DNA of 34,523 nucleotides from Syntrophorhabdales bacterium (GTDB lineage: Bacteria; Desulfobacterota; Syntrophorhabdia; Syntrophorhabdales; Syntrophorhabdaceae). A program made the position numbers and the translations under genes. This document shows positions 23,929 to 32,419 of this stretch, one piece after another. Below the pieces are notes generated by a model, which had not been told where the DNA came from, did not search any database, and was given only the letters and a program-made list of their open reading frames with translations. The stretch covers positions 30,023-64,545 of the forward strand of contig JAGPMK010000003.1 of assembly GCA_018052995.1 (NCBI GenBank), given 5' to 3'. How positions within the stretch are numbered: position 1 is the first letter of the stretch; each line of letters opens with the position of its first letter.

Positions 23929-23941
23929 GGAGGAGAGATCA

Positions 23942-26296
23942 ATGAAGGATTTTAGCGTAATAAACACAAGAGTCCCAAGGGTTGATGCATGGGCAAAGGT
24001 AACTGGGGAAGCAAGATATGCCGCAGATCTCTCCATGCCTAATATGCTCTATGCTGTTGTATTGCAGAGCCCCATTGCCCACGCAAGGATACTGAATATT
24101 GATACCTCTGCAGCAAAAAGGCTTTTAGGTGTAAAGGATATAACTACATGGAAGGAGGCAGGGACAATCCATTATGGTGTGAGTCCAGCAAGATATGACG
24201 AGACCATGTTTTGTTACGAAAAGGTGAGGTATGTGGGGGATGAGATAGCAGCAGTGGCAGCAGTTGATTTTGAGACTGCTATGGAGGCAGCATCCCTTAT
24301 AAAGGTAGATTATGAGGAACTACCATTCTATCTCAATGTAGCCGATGCCATGGCCGAAGGTGCTGTCCCCATACATGACGATTATCCCAATAACATAGGT
24401 GCGGAGGTCCACCAGGAGTTCGGGGATGTAGAAGAGGCACTAAAGGAATGCGACTACATCAGGACAGACAGGTTTGTCAATAAGAAACAGGATGGTGCCT
24501 TTCTTGAACCTCAGGCATGTCTTGCCCATTATGATATGAATGGATACCTTACCCTTTATACATCTACACAGACACCCCACTATGTCCAGAGGACAGTCTC
24601 TATGGTTCTCAACATACCCATAGGAAAGGTAAGGGTTGTGAAACCTTATGTAGGTGGTGGTTTTGGTCCTAAGGCATCGGCAAATACCATAGAGCTTGCT
24701 ACATGCCTCCTCTCCATGAGGACAGGCAGACCTGTAAAGATGATAATGAACAGAGAGCAGGTCTTTCTTCATTCAAGGGGAAGGCACCAGTTCTATCATG
24801 AGCTTACAACAGGGGTAAAGAAGGATGGGACAATATATGCATTAAAGAACACATGTTATCTTGATGGTGGTGCATACTCAAGTTTTGGTATTGCAACGGT
24901 CTATTATGCAGGTTCCCTTCTTGGGGCACCATATAGACTCCCCAATATGAAATATGATGGTTACAGGGTTTACACCAATAAACCGGCATGCGGTGCCCAG
25001 AGGGGTCATGGCGGTGTTGCTGCAAGGGCTGCATGGGAGCAGCAGCTTGATATAATAGCAGAGGAACTGGGGATGGACCCCATAGAGTTCAGGCTTAGAA
25101 ATGTAAGGGAAAAGGGCGAGGTTACCTGTAATGACTTTAATCTAAGCAGCTTCGGGATGAAGGAGTGCCTTGAGGCAATAAGGGACAAATCAGACTGGAA
25201 AAACAAAAAGAATAAGTTGCCCAAGGGTAAGGGTATAGGTGTTGCCTGTGGTTTTTTTGTATCCGGTGCAGGCTACCCCATCTACCGTTCTGAGACCTTC
25301 CACTCTACAGCCATGATCAAACTTTCAGAGGATGGCGGAACCGTCGAGCTTTACACTGCTGCTGCAGAGATCGGTCAGGGCTCAGACACAGTTCTTACCA
25401 TGATGGCAGCAGAGGCGCTTGGTGTTCGATACGAGGATGTTAAGATATATTCTGGAAGCACTGACTATGGTGTTGATCTGGGTGCCTATTCATCACGTCA
25501 GACCTTAATGTCAGGCCATGCTGTAAAACAGGCGGCAGAGGAGGTAAAGATACAGGTTCTTGAGGTGCTCTCTAAGAGATTGAATGTTCCTGTGGAAGAT
25601 ATGGATATAAAGGATGGATTCATAATTTTTAAAAAAGGTCTTGTGGACTTCTCAGGTATAAGGTCTTATTACATTAAGGAGCATAGGGGCTGGACAGAAC
25701 AACCTGGCGGGGATAAACTGACCTTTAAGGAGGCGGCAAGGATTGCCTATCTTGAGAAGGGCACAATAGTGGGGACAGGTGCCTATAAGCCAGGTGAATT
25801 GGGCGGGAAATACAAAGGCGCTGCTGTTGGGACATCCCCGGCATATGGATGTTCAGCACAGATTGTTGAGGTAACAGTGGATATGGAGACAGGCAAGGTA
25901 ACTGTAGATAGGATGACCGATGCCCATGACTGTGGCTTTGCCATAAACAGAACAAATGTAGAGGGTCAGATGCAGGGGTCGCTCTCCATGGGTCTTGGCG
26001 AGGCGCTCTTTGAAGAGGTTAAATTCGATGAGAAGGGAAGGGTGGCAAACCCTACCTTAGGTGAATATCGTATTCCTACAGCACTTGATATGCCTAATGT
26101 CAATGCAATAATTATTGAGAGCAATGAACCCAATGGTCCCTTTGGGGCAAAAGAGGTGGGGGAGGGCGCTATAATGCCCACTATACCTGCTATACTCAAT
26201 GCTATCTATGATGCAGTTGGGGTAAGGATTGATGAGTTACCTATAACATCAGAGCGTGTATATAATGCTATAAAGGAAAAAGAAAGGAAGAAATAG
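23942..26296 (+). CDS. Molybdopterin-binding large subunit of molybdenum hydroxylase (CoxL/HcrA type)
   Basis: 784 aa. The Mo-cofactor loops are PYVGGGFGPKASANTIE, CGAQRGHGGVAARAAWEQQ, AAEIGQGSDT and SSRQTLMSGHAVKQAA; the C-terminal FGAKEVGEGAIMP holds the base Glu E741. The CO dehydrogenase-specific Cys loop is not seen. Overall layout and the RGHGG loop resemble 4-hydroxybenzoyl-CoA reductase, which removes the para-hydroxyl to give benzoyl-CoA, or another aromatic or heteroaromatic Mo hydroxylase. Position after a CoA ligase suggests a CoA-ester substrate. The maturation operon at 5949-10084, including the selenium-linked YqeB, would serve this enzyme. It may carry selenium in its active site (inference). 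Confidence 0.93.
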   Translation: MKDFSVINTRVPRVDAWAKVTGEARYAADLSMPNMLYAVVLQSPIAHARILNIDTSAAKRLLGVKDITTWKEAGTIHYGVSPARYDETMFCYEKVRYVGDEIAAVAAVDFETAMEAASLIKVDYEELPFYLNVADAMAEGAVPIHDDYPNNIGAEVHQEFGDVEEALKECDYIRTDRFVNKKQDGAFLEPQACLAHYDMNGYLTLYTSTQTPHYVQRTVSMVLNIPIGKVRVVKPYVGGGFGPKASANTIELATCLLSMRTGRPVKMIMNREQVFLHSRGRHQFYHELTTGVKKDGTIYALKNTCYLDGGAYSSFGIATVYYAGSLLGAPYRLPNMKYDGYRVYTNKPACGAQRGHGGVAARAAWEQQLDIIAEELGMDPIEFRLRNVREKGEVTCNDFNLSSFGMKECLEAIRDKSDWKNKKNKLPKGKGIGVACGFFVSGAGYPIYRSETFHSTAMIKLSEDGGTVELYTAAAEIGQGSDTVLTMMAAEALGVRYEDVKIYSGSTDYGVDLGAYSSRQTLMSGHAVKQAAEEVKIQVLEVLSKRLNVPVEDMDIKDGFIIFKKGLVDFSGIRSYYIKEHRGWTEQPGGDKLTFKEAARIAYLEKGTIVGTGAYKPGELGGKYKGAAVGTSPAYGCSAQIVEVTVDMETGKVTVDRMTDAHDCGFAINRTNVEGQMQGSLSMGLGEALFEEVKFDEKGRVANPTLGEYRIPTALDMPNVNAIIIESNEPNGPFGAKEVGEGAIMPTIPAILNAIYDAVGVRIDELPITSERVYNAIKEKERKK

Positions 26297-26300
26297 GGAT

Positions 26301-26948
26301 ATGGCAATTTTGTTCATCCAAAACTGGGATATAATCCATGGAAGGGAAGATGACTACAAGACCTTTATAAACGACCGTTACCTTTCAGAGATAGCCGAGA
26401 TCGGTCTTATTGCTGTAGGGGGATATTATGTTGAGGTGGGTTTTGGTCCCAGGATAATCGTTGTTTTTAGTGCTGAAGGTCATGAGGTTTTATCGAGTCG
26501 CCTGGCAGATAAACGTTTTAAGAACCTTGTAATTGATCTCAAGTCCATAATCTATAACTACAGGGCATCAGTATTAGAACCCACAGGTGCGGTAAAAAGG
26601 AGGGGATACACCATTCAGAAGGGTGTGTGGAAGTTTAATCAGTATTATGACATCAGACCGGGCATGAAGAAGGTCTATGCAGACTTTATTATAAATGAAC
26701 ATCTTCCCACAATGCAGAAGATAGATTATGTTGAGGTAACAGGTGGTTGGAATGTGGTCCTCGGAGGGGTGAGCGAGATTATCGCTGAGTTCACCTTCAA
26801 AGACCCTGTAGACATAGGTAGATTGATCATCAATGAAGACTTCAGAAGGATTACCCATAAACTGAAGAATGATCTTGTCACCAATTACATGAGTCGAATC
26901 TTGAGGACAACAGAGCGTTTTGATGAACCAAGATGGTTCAGATTATAA
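26301..26948 (+). CDS. Two-module dimeric alpha-beta barrel-like protein, function unknown
   Basis: 215 aa, starting four bases after the large subunit stop. The two halves look like repeats of one ferredoxin-like unit: ILFIQNWDIIHGREDDYKTF near the N-terminus and VWKFNQYYDIRPGMKKVYA after residue 105, each followed by a GGYYVEVGFG / GGWNVVLGG strand and a charged helix. This resembles NIPSNAP/EthD/ABM-type dimeric alpha-beta barrels fused in tandem. No catalytic residue can be named. It lies between the Mo hydroxylase and the phenylphosphate-synthase-like genes, so it could be an accessory protein. Its size (about 25 kDa) is near that of the third phenylphosphate synthase subunit, but it has no CBS motif. 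Confidence 0.7.
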   Translation: MAILFIQNWDIIHGREDDYKTFINDRYLSEIAEIGLIAVGGYYVEVGFGPRIIVVFSAEGHEVLSSRLADKRFKNLVIDLKSIIYNYRASVLEPTGAVKRRGYTIQKGVWKFNQYYDIRPGMKKVYADFIINEHLPTMQKIDYVEVTGGWNVVLGGVSEIIAEFTFKDPVDIGRLIINEDFRRITHKLKNDLVTNYMSRILRTTERFDEPRWFRL

Positions 26949-26975
26949 AGGAAAGAAGGGGGGTGTGGTTTGTTT

Positions 26976-27002
26976 ATTCAGATTGGGGATACGGATCTGA
27001 AT
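26976..27002. repeat. Perfect 8-bp inverted repeat upstream of the ppsA-like gene
   Basis: ATTCAGAT and ATCTGAAT flank an 11-base loop, 35 bases before the next start. No T-tract follows on the plus strand, so it is a poor terminator. It could mark an operator or mRNA processing site dividing the operon. Confidence 0.45.
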
Positions 27003-27036
27003 TAAAAAGGTTTAAAAAAATTAAGGGGGGTTAAAA

Positions 27037-28887
27037 ATGGCAAAGGCAAAAAAGTTTCCTTTTGCAGAAGAGGTAGCGCTCCCACCAGAGCTCGAAGGGT
27101 GGGAGGAGATGTATGCGCCTCATCGTCTCTTTAGTAAGGACAGAGAGGACTGGGAGAAGAGGCATTTTTGGTATCAGGATAAGATCCATGCACCAGAACC
27201 GCTCTATCCACTTGACGATATATTCCAGTCATCATGGCAGATAGCCTTATCACAGTTCAACACAAGGGTTTTTTGTATACCGCCTGCACAGGGTGTAGCA
27301 CAGAGGATATTGGGCTGTTATATGTATATCGCTGCTGTTGAGCCGCCTTCCCCTGAGGTAATAGGAGAGAAGGCAGAGCTTTTTGGAAAAAGGGTTCCTT
27401 ATGCATTTCAGAATTATAATATGCTCTGGGATAAGTGGTATGAAAAATTTGATGCCCTTGGAAGAGAGATGAAGGCACTTAAGGTGATAAAGGAGTTTGA
27501 TAGATATGTCCCTGAAGATGAGGTCATACCATATCCCAAGGGTTACACACAGGCATATGAGCTAGTAGAATCATTTAATAACATAGTAAATATGATAACA
27601 AAGGCATGGCAGTGGCATTTTGAATATCTGAATCTTGCCTATCTTGGTTATCTTATGTTTATGGATACCGCAAAGAAACTATTCCCAGGGATAAAGGAGA
27701 GCACTGTAGGAAAGATGGTTGCAGGTGCTGAGGTATCCATGTTCAGACCTGAGGAGGAGCTGTGTAGATTAAGTAGGCTTGCAATAGAAAGGCCTGAGGT
27801 AGCTGCTATCCTCAAGAAGGATATATCTGCCGAGGGGAAGATAAAGGAGCTTAAGGAGATAGAGGCTGGGAGGGCATGGTCCGAGGAGTTTGAAAAGGTA
27901 AAAGACCCTTGGTTCTTTGTCTCCTGTGGCAGTGGCTGGTATCACTATGAGGGAAGCTGGATAGACAAACTGGATGTGCCTTTTAGTTATATCAAGAGTT
28001 ATGTTGAGAGACTTGAAAAAGGCGAGAAGATAGAGCGGTCATTTGAAGAGATATCGCAAGAGAGGGAGAGGCTTGTCAAGGAATATAGAAGCCTTATTGG
28101 GACAGAAGATGACAGGAAGTCCTTTGATGATGCCCACAATGTAGTCAGGACAATATACAGATACGCAGAGGACCATCTCTTCTGGGTCGAGCACTGGTTT
28201 CATACAATATGGTTTGAGAAGATAAGGGATTTTGGAAACCTCCTTGTTAAGTATGATCTCCTTGAGCATACAGATGATATATATCTCTTCAACCGTTTTG
28301 AGGTGCCCGTGCTTCTTGAAGACCTTGCCACATCGTGGGCGCTTGGAGAGGGTGTTCCTTCAAGGGGTAAGCTCTGGAAGGAAAAGGCGGCGAAGAGAAA
28401 AAAGATACTAGAGGCTGCGAAGAAATGGGTGCCTGTTCCTGCCCTCGGTGTGCCTCCTGAAGAGGTGGCTGAACCATTTACTGTTATGTTATGGGGTGTC
28501 ACATCGGAAAAGGTTGGTGAATGGTTAAAAGGCGGGGGTGGAGATGTAATAACAGATGTTAATGAGATAAAGGGCTTTGCATCATCTGCCGGTGTTGCTG
28601 AAGGCCCTGCGAGGGTTTTAAAGCTTATGGAGGATGTAGTAAAACTTCAGCCTGGTGAGATTATGGTCGCACCATGCACAAATCCATCGTGGGCACCTGT
28701 TTTTACAAAGATAAAGGCAGCAGTTACAGATATAGGTGGTCTTACATCCCATGCAGCTATTGTCTCAAGGGAATATGGCCTTCCGGCAGTTACAGGAACC
28801 GGGATTGCTACGGCTGTTATAAAGACAGGGGACATCATAAAGGTTGACGGCTCTGCAGGGACTGTAACTATAATAAAAAAGGCATAG
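27037..28887 (+). CDS. PEP-synthase-like phosphohistidine protein, phenylphosphate synthase subunit A-like
   Basis: 616 aa (about 70 kDa), AGGGGGG before ATG 27037. The C-terminal 90 residues are the PEP-utilising mobile domain with the phosphorylatable His H572 in GGLTSHAAIVSREYG. The long N-terminal part (LEGWEEMYAPH, HAPEPLYPLDDI, ALSQFNTRVF) resembles PpsA of anaerobic phenol degraders, which takes phosphate from ATP via subunit B and passes it to phenol. The N-terminal ATP-grasp domain and C-terminal PEP-binding barrel of true PEP synthase are absent, so PEP synthesis is excluded. The ATP-binding partner follows at 28949. Substrate assignment rests on family resemblance and operon context. 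Confidence 0.85.
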   Translation: MAKAKKFPFAEEVALPPELEGWEEMYAPHRLFSKDREDWEKRHFWYQDKIHAPEPLYPLDDIFQSSWQIALSQFNTRVFCIPPAQGVAQRILGCYMYIAAVEPPSPEVIGEKAELFGKRVPYAFQNYNMLWDKWYEKFDALGREMKALKVIKEFDRYVPEDEVIPYPKGYTQAYELVESFNNIVNMITKAWQWHFEYLNLAYLGYLMFMDTAKKLFPGIKESTVGKMVAGAEVSMFRPEEELCRLSRLAIERPEVAAILKKDISAEGKIKELKEIEAGRAWSEEFEKVKDPWFFVSCGSGWYHYEGSWIDKLDVPFSYIKSYVERLEKGEKIERSFEEISQERERLVKEYRSLIGTEDDRKSFDDAHNVVRTIYRYAEDHLFWVEHWFHTIWFEKIRDFGNLLVKYDLLEHTDDIYLFNRFEVPVLLEDLATSWALGEGVPSRGKLWKEKAAKRKKILEAAKKWVPVPALGVPPEEVAEPFTVMLWGVTSEKVGEWLKGGGGDVITDVNEIKGFASSAGVAEGPARVLKLMEDVVKLQPGEIMVAPCTNPSWAPVFTKIKAAVTDIGGLTSHAAIVSREYGLPAVTGTGIATAVIKTGDIIKVDGSAGTVTIIKKA

Positions 28888-28892
28888 CATTT

Positions 28893-28929
28893 AAGGGCCA
28901 GGGGTGAAAACACCTGACCCTTATTTTTT
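28893..28929 (+). terminator. Hairpin plus T-tract between the two synthase-like genes (attenuator-like)
   Basis: AAGGG at 28893-28897 pairs with CCCTT at 28918-28922, and GGTG with CACC around an AAAA loop. The middle of the stem has a mismatch and a small bulge. Six T residues follow at 28924-28929. It looks like an intrinsic terminator, yet it lies inside the operon, just before the ribosome binding site of the next gene, so partial termination could set the subunit ratio. Confidence 0.55.
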
Positions 28930-28948
28930 ACAAGCAGAGGGGGTTCTT

Positions 28949-30022
28949 ATGAAAGATAAATGGATCTACTGGTTCCATGAGATAGGGCAAGAATATAACA
29001 ATATTGTAGGTAAAAAGTGTGCAAACCTTGGTGAACTAACAAAGGCAGGTTTTAAGGTGCCACCAGGATTTGCCCTTGGTGTAGATGCCTATAAGAGATT
29101 TATGACAGAGACAGCGGCAACTGAACTTCTTCTAAAGTTTCTTGATACTTTCCATGCAGATCCGAATGATGTGGCTGATACATTAAAATATGAAGAGGCG
29201 TCAGAGAAGATGAGGGCTATTGTGGAGTCAGTAAAGATGCCGCCAGATATGGAGACAATAATAAAGGAATATTATAGTGAGTTATGCCGGGCTGCGGGTC
29301 GTGAGGATGTATATGTGGCGACCCGCTCTGCAGGTCCTGTGAGTCATCCTGGGCAATATGAGACATATCTCAATGTATGCGGTGCAGATGACGTGATTTT
29401 TAATGTGATAAGGGTTTGGTCAAGCACATTTAATACCCGTTCTATTATAGCCAGGGCAAGATTGAATCTTCCATTGCACTTTGATCCTATTGGCGTTGCA
29501 GTTCTTACAATGGTTGATGCCAAGGCAGCAGGGGTTATGTTTACAGTAAACCCTGTAAATGGTGATGTTACTAAGGTTGCCATAGAAGGCAGTTTTGGTT
29601 ATGGAGAGGCCGTTGTATCAGGGAATGTTACCCCAGACAGGTACCTTGTAGATAAGGTGACTATGGAGATAGAGGAAAGGGTTATATCGGATAAGGGGGC
29701 TGAGTACGTGTATAACCCTAATACAAAAGAGATGGAGTATAAAGAACTGCCGGCTGACCAAAGAAAGGTGCAGTGTCTTGAGGACAGAGAGATATTAGAG
29801 CTCACAAGGTTAGCAAAAGAGGTGGAGAAGCACTTCCAGTGTCCCCAGGATATTGAGTGGTCCATATCAAGGAGCCTGCCGTTTCCCGAAAATATCTTCC
29901 TTGTCCAGGCAAGGCCTGAGTCTGTCTGGGGTAAGAAAAAGAAGGAGTCTGTCCTTGGTAAAAAGAGTGGGATGGAACTTCTTTTTGATAGGGCATTTAC
30001 ACCTGTGAAGATAAATATTTAA
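28949..30022 (+). CDS. ATP-grasp (PEP-synthase N-terminal) protein, phenylphosphate synthase subunit B-like
   Basis: 357 aa from ATG 28949, which follows GAGGGGG; an upstream in-frame GTG at 28904 lies inside the terminator-like hairpin and is rejected. It is the isolated PPDK/PEP-synthase ATP-binding domain: VGKKCANLGELTKAGFKVPPG at the start (K and N contacts to ATP), VATRSAGPVSHPGQYETYL, MVDAKAAGVMFTVNP, EGSFGYGEAVVSG and the closing PQDIEWSI plus FLVQARPESVW. The length matches PpsB of phenol degraders. It would transfer the beta-phosphate of ATP to His in the preceding protein. The third subunit (CBS-domain protein) of Thauera-type synthase is not in the window. Confidence 0.86.
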   Translation: MKDKWIYWFHEIGQEYNNIVGKKCANLGELTKAGFKVPPGFALGVDAYKRFMTETAATELLLKFLDTFHADPNDVADTLKYEEASEKMRAIVESVKMPPDMETIIKEYYSELCRAAGREDVYVATRSAGPVSHPGQYETYLNVCGADDVIFNVIRVWSSTFNTRSIIARARLNLPLHFDPIGVAVLTMVDAKAAGVMFTVNPVNGDVTKVAIEGSFGYGEAVVSGNVTPDRYLVDKVTMEIEERVISDKGAEYVYNPNTKEMEYKELPADQRKVQCLEDREILELTRLAKEVEKHFQCPQDIEWSISRSLPFPENIFLVQARPESVWGKKKKESVLGKKSGMELLFDRAFTPVKINI

Positions 30023-30030
30023 AAGACATT

Positions 30031-31254
30031 ATGAAAAAACACCTACTTATCATAGCCACAATGGATACAAAGGGCAAAGAGGCAGAGTTTGTAAAGGGGT
30101 GTGCCATTGAACAGGGTGTGGATCCCCTTCTTATGGATATAGGCACCCTTACTGAACCTCTTATAAGGCCTGATATTACCAATTATGAGGTTGCCAGGGC
30201 AGGGGGATATGACCTAAAGGCGATCAGAGATAAAAGGGATCGGTTGTTGGCTGTAAAGGCTATGGAGGAGGGTGGGGCTGATATAGCAGATAGACTTTTC
30301 AATGAAAAAAAGATCGATGGTGTTTTGGGTATGGGAGGTGGTACCGGGACAGCTATTGCAAGCTTTATAATGAGGCGTCTCCCCTTTGGGTTTCCAAAAC
30401 TTGTCTTATCAACAGTAGCATCAAGGGATATAAGAGAGTATATAAGGACTAAGGATATCGTAATGTTTCATTCTGTGGCGGATCTCCTCGGTTTTAATGA
30501 TTTTATCCGTAAGATCCTTAGGCAGGCAGCATGGGCAATATGTGGCATGATAAGGGAGGGTAATGAGATAAGATATTCAAAGCCCATGATTGCAGTAACT
30601 GCATACGGTGTCAGTTCTACATGTGCTATCAATGCCGAGCCTATCCTTGAGAAAAAAGGCTATGAGATGATAGGTTTTCATGCCAATGGCATAGGTGGTA
30701 TGGCAATGGAGGAGATGATTGCCCAAGGGCTCATAGCTGGCGTTCTTGATTTTACCCCTCACGAGATAGCAGATGATATGCTTGGTGGATACTGCAAGGG
30801 GATTGGGCCTGAAAGGTTTGAGACAGCCGGAAAGATGGGTATCCCCCTTGTCTTTGCCCCTGGCGGTCTTGACAATGCAGTATTCAGTCCATTCTATCCT
30901 ATGCCTGATAATCTAAAGGGCAGAAGAATACATATACACGATATCAGGTTCTGTGTCCGTATGGAGAGCGATGAGATGATAAGTTTTGCCTATATTATTG
31001 GTGAGAGGCTCAACAGATATCATAGTCCTGTTTGGATATTGATCCCTTTAAGGGGGTGGTCTGAGGCGGACAGGGAGGGCATGGAACTCTATGACCCTAT
31101 TGTTGATAAGATCTTTGTTAATGAATTGAGAAAGATCCTTCGGGATGATATACCTATTGAAGAGATTGATTGCCATATAAGCGACCCTGCATTTGCAGAG
31201 AGGGCAGTAGATATCCTGGACAGTATGATAAGAAATAGTGTTACCATAACATAG
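30031..31254 (+). CDS. UPF0261 / Tm-1-like ATP-binding domain protein, copy 2
   Basis: 407 aa, eight bases after the ATP-grasp gene, with a weak ribosome binding site. It has the same two-domain layout as the copy at 21321: LLIIATMDTKGKEAEFVKG, GVLGMGGGTGTA, FHANGIGGMAMEEMIAQG, LDFTPHEIADDMLGG and WILIPLRGWSEADREG. The glycine loop is GGGTGT versus GGSTGS in copy 1, and the FAPGGLDNAVF segment replaces STCGLNHITPP, so the paralogues probably act on different ligands or form a heteromer. The reaction is unknown. Two diverged copies in one operon argue for a direct pathway role. Confidence 0.9.
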   Translation: MKKHLLIIATMDTKGKEAEFVKGCAIEQGVDPLLMDIGTLTEPLIRPDITNYEVARAGGYDLKAIRDKRDRLLAVKAMEEGGADIADRLFNEKKIDGVLGMGGGTGTAIASFIMRRLPFGFPKLVLSTVASRDIREYIRTKDIVMFHSVADLLGFNDFIRKILRQAAWAICGMIREGNEIRYSKPMIAVTAYGVSSTCAINAEPILEKKGYEMIGFHANGIGGMAMEEMIAQGLIAGVLDFTPHEIADDMLGGYCKGIGPERFETAGKMGIPLVFAPGGLDNAVFSPFYPMPDNLKGRRIHIHDIRFCVRMESDEMISFAYIIGERLNRYHSPVWILIPLRGWSEADREGMELYDPIVDKIFVNELRKILRDDIPIEEIDCHISDPAFAERAVDILDSMIRNSVTIT

Positions 31255-31257
31255 AGT

Positions 31258-31635
31258 ATGGATACTTTTTTTATAAGGGAAAAGTCAGGTAGTTTTGAGA
31301 TTGATGCCCATATCACAATCATGGGTGAGGATATACTTGTCGTGATTACAGGCGGGAAGGAACATATAGGTGCAATAGGGATAGGTCAGCCCAGGCCTAG
31401 TATACAAAACCCGGATAGAATAAGCTCTACAGGCTCTGTCTATACCTTTTTGGGACACAAGGAGGATATGGTGGCAAAGGGTCTATCAGAGAATCTTTCA
31501 AGGAAACTAAATAGAAAGACTGTGGTTGTAGCGGGCATTCACTGGGATAATCTGAAAAAGGAGGGAATAGAGGAGATTCTGGGTATATGCAGAAAAATAG
31601 AGGATAGGATACTGGAGATTATGAAGGGGCCATGA
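31258..31635 (+). CDS. LpdD-like small protein (putative prenyl-FMN chaperone family)
   Basis: 125 aa, starting three bases after the UPF0261 stop and overlapping ubiX by ATGA. The pattern [20 protein letters not shown], then [18 protein letters not shown] and [12 protein letters not shown] resembles LpdD, the small companion of the gallate decarboxylase LpdC and the UbiX homologue LpdB. LpdD-type proteins are thought to help deliver or stabilise prenyl-FMN for UbiD enzymes. The direct link to ubiX here and to the ubiD gene earlier in the operon supports the call. Family resemblance is from memory of motifs and would need a profile search. Confidence 0.72.
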   Translation: MDTFFIREKSGSFEIDAHITIMGEDILVVITGGKEHIGAIGIGQPRPSIQNPDRISSTGSVYTFLGHKEDMVAKGLSENLSRKLNRKTVVVAGIHWDNLKKEGIEEILGICRKIEDRILEIMKGP

Positions 31636-32198
31636 AAAAAAGGATTATAGTAGCTATTACGGGTGCAACAGGAATAATATACGGGATAAGGCTCCTTGAG
31701 GTCTTAAAAGGTTTTGATTTTGAAAGTCATCTTATTCTATCTGATGCAGCAAAGAAGAATATCCTCATAGAGACTGAGTTCAGCATAGATTATGTTGAAG
31801 GGCTGGCGTATAAGAGCCATGATGTGGACAATCTTGCCGCATCCATATCGAGCGGCTCCTTTAAGACATATGGTATGGTTATTGCCCCATGCACAGTAAA
31901 GACGCTCTCCGGTATCGCCAATTCCTATAATGATAATCTTATTGTTAGGGCAGCGGATGTGGTTTTGAAAGAGAAGAGGCGGCTTGTCCTTGTTATAAGG
32001 GAGACACCATTACACAAGGGGCACCTTGAGCTCATGGCAAGGGTGGCTGACGTGGGGGGCATAATACTTCCACCTGTCCCTGCCTTTTATCATAAACCAA
32101 AGGGTATTGGGGATATTATAGATCACACAGTAGGCAAGATCCTGGATCTTATGGATATAGAGCATAATCTCTTTAAAAGGTGGGGAGGGGAACAATAG
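31632..32198 (+). CDS. ubiX: UbiX-family flavin prenyltransferase
   Basis: 188 aa, typical length. The N-terminal FMN/phosphate loop is [17 protein letters not shown], followed by the UbiX core [27 protein letters not shown], given here in parts: the S/T-rich [11 protein letters not shown] turn and the RAADV helix. The C-terminal [13 protein letters not shown] holds the dimethylallyl-phosphate-binding residues. UbiX joins a dimethylallyl group to FMN to make the prenyl-FMN cofactor of UbiD (18125). It is translationally coupled to the LpdD-like gene (ATGA overlap) and ends the operon. Confidence 0.93.
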   Translation: MKKRIIVAITGATGIIYGIRLLEVLKGFDFESHLILSDAAKKNILIETEFSIDYVEGLAYKSHDVDNLAASISSGSFKTYGMVIAPCTVKTLSGIANSYNDNLIVRAADVVLKEKRRLVLVIRETPLHKGHLELMARVADVGGIILPPVPAFYHKPKGIGDIIDHTVGKILDLMDIEHNLFKRWGGEQ

Positions 32199-32360
32199 CA
32201 ACGAAAGACTAACCTTGAATTGCCTAACGACTAACTTTTATTGCATTAATTGAGTTACAGCATAAAAGATGTAGGGTCATCAAGCCCTATAGTTTATATT
32301 TTTCAGTCAGGGTATATCTACTCATCTTTAAAAACATTTACGGGCTATTGATAATATCTA

Positions 32361-32389
32361 TTGAAATATCCTTTTCGCTGTAATAATCT
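32361..32389 (+). promoter_or_regulatory. Promoter of the ilvD-family gene
   Basis: TTGAAA and TAATCT with a 17-base spacer, within the 221-base gap after ubiX. Upstream in the same gap a weak hairpin (TAGGG at 32272-32276, CCCTA at 32285-32289) followed by a T-rich run may end the catabolic operon. The gap holds no gene. Confidence 0.5.
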
Positions 32390-32419
32390 TGTATCTGGTA
32401 TCAATAAAAGGAGGGCAAG

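Noticed and set aside
27037-28887. Pyruvate, phosphate dikinase as the call
   Set aside because: Only the phosphohistidine domain is shared; the PEP/pyruvate barrel is missing.
28904-28948. GTG start extending the ATP-grasp protein by 15 residues
   Set aside because: It falls in the terminator-like hairpin, while ATG 28949 has a strong GAGGGGG site and the family start.
27037-30022. Split or broken PEP synthase (frameshifted ppsA)
   Set aside because: The domains are in reversed order compared with PEP synthase (ATP-grasp encoded second), the barrel domain is absent, and lengths match the separate PpsA and PpsB subunits.
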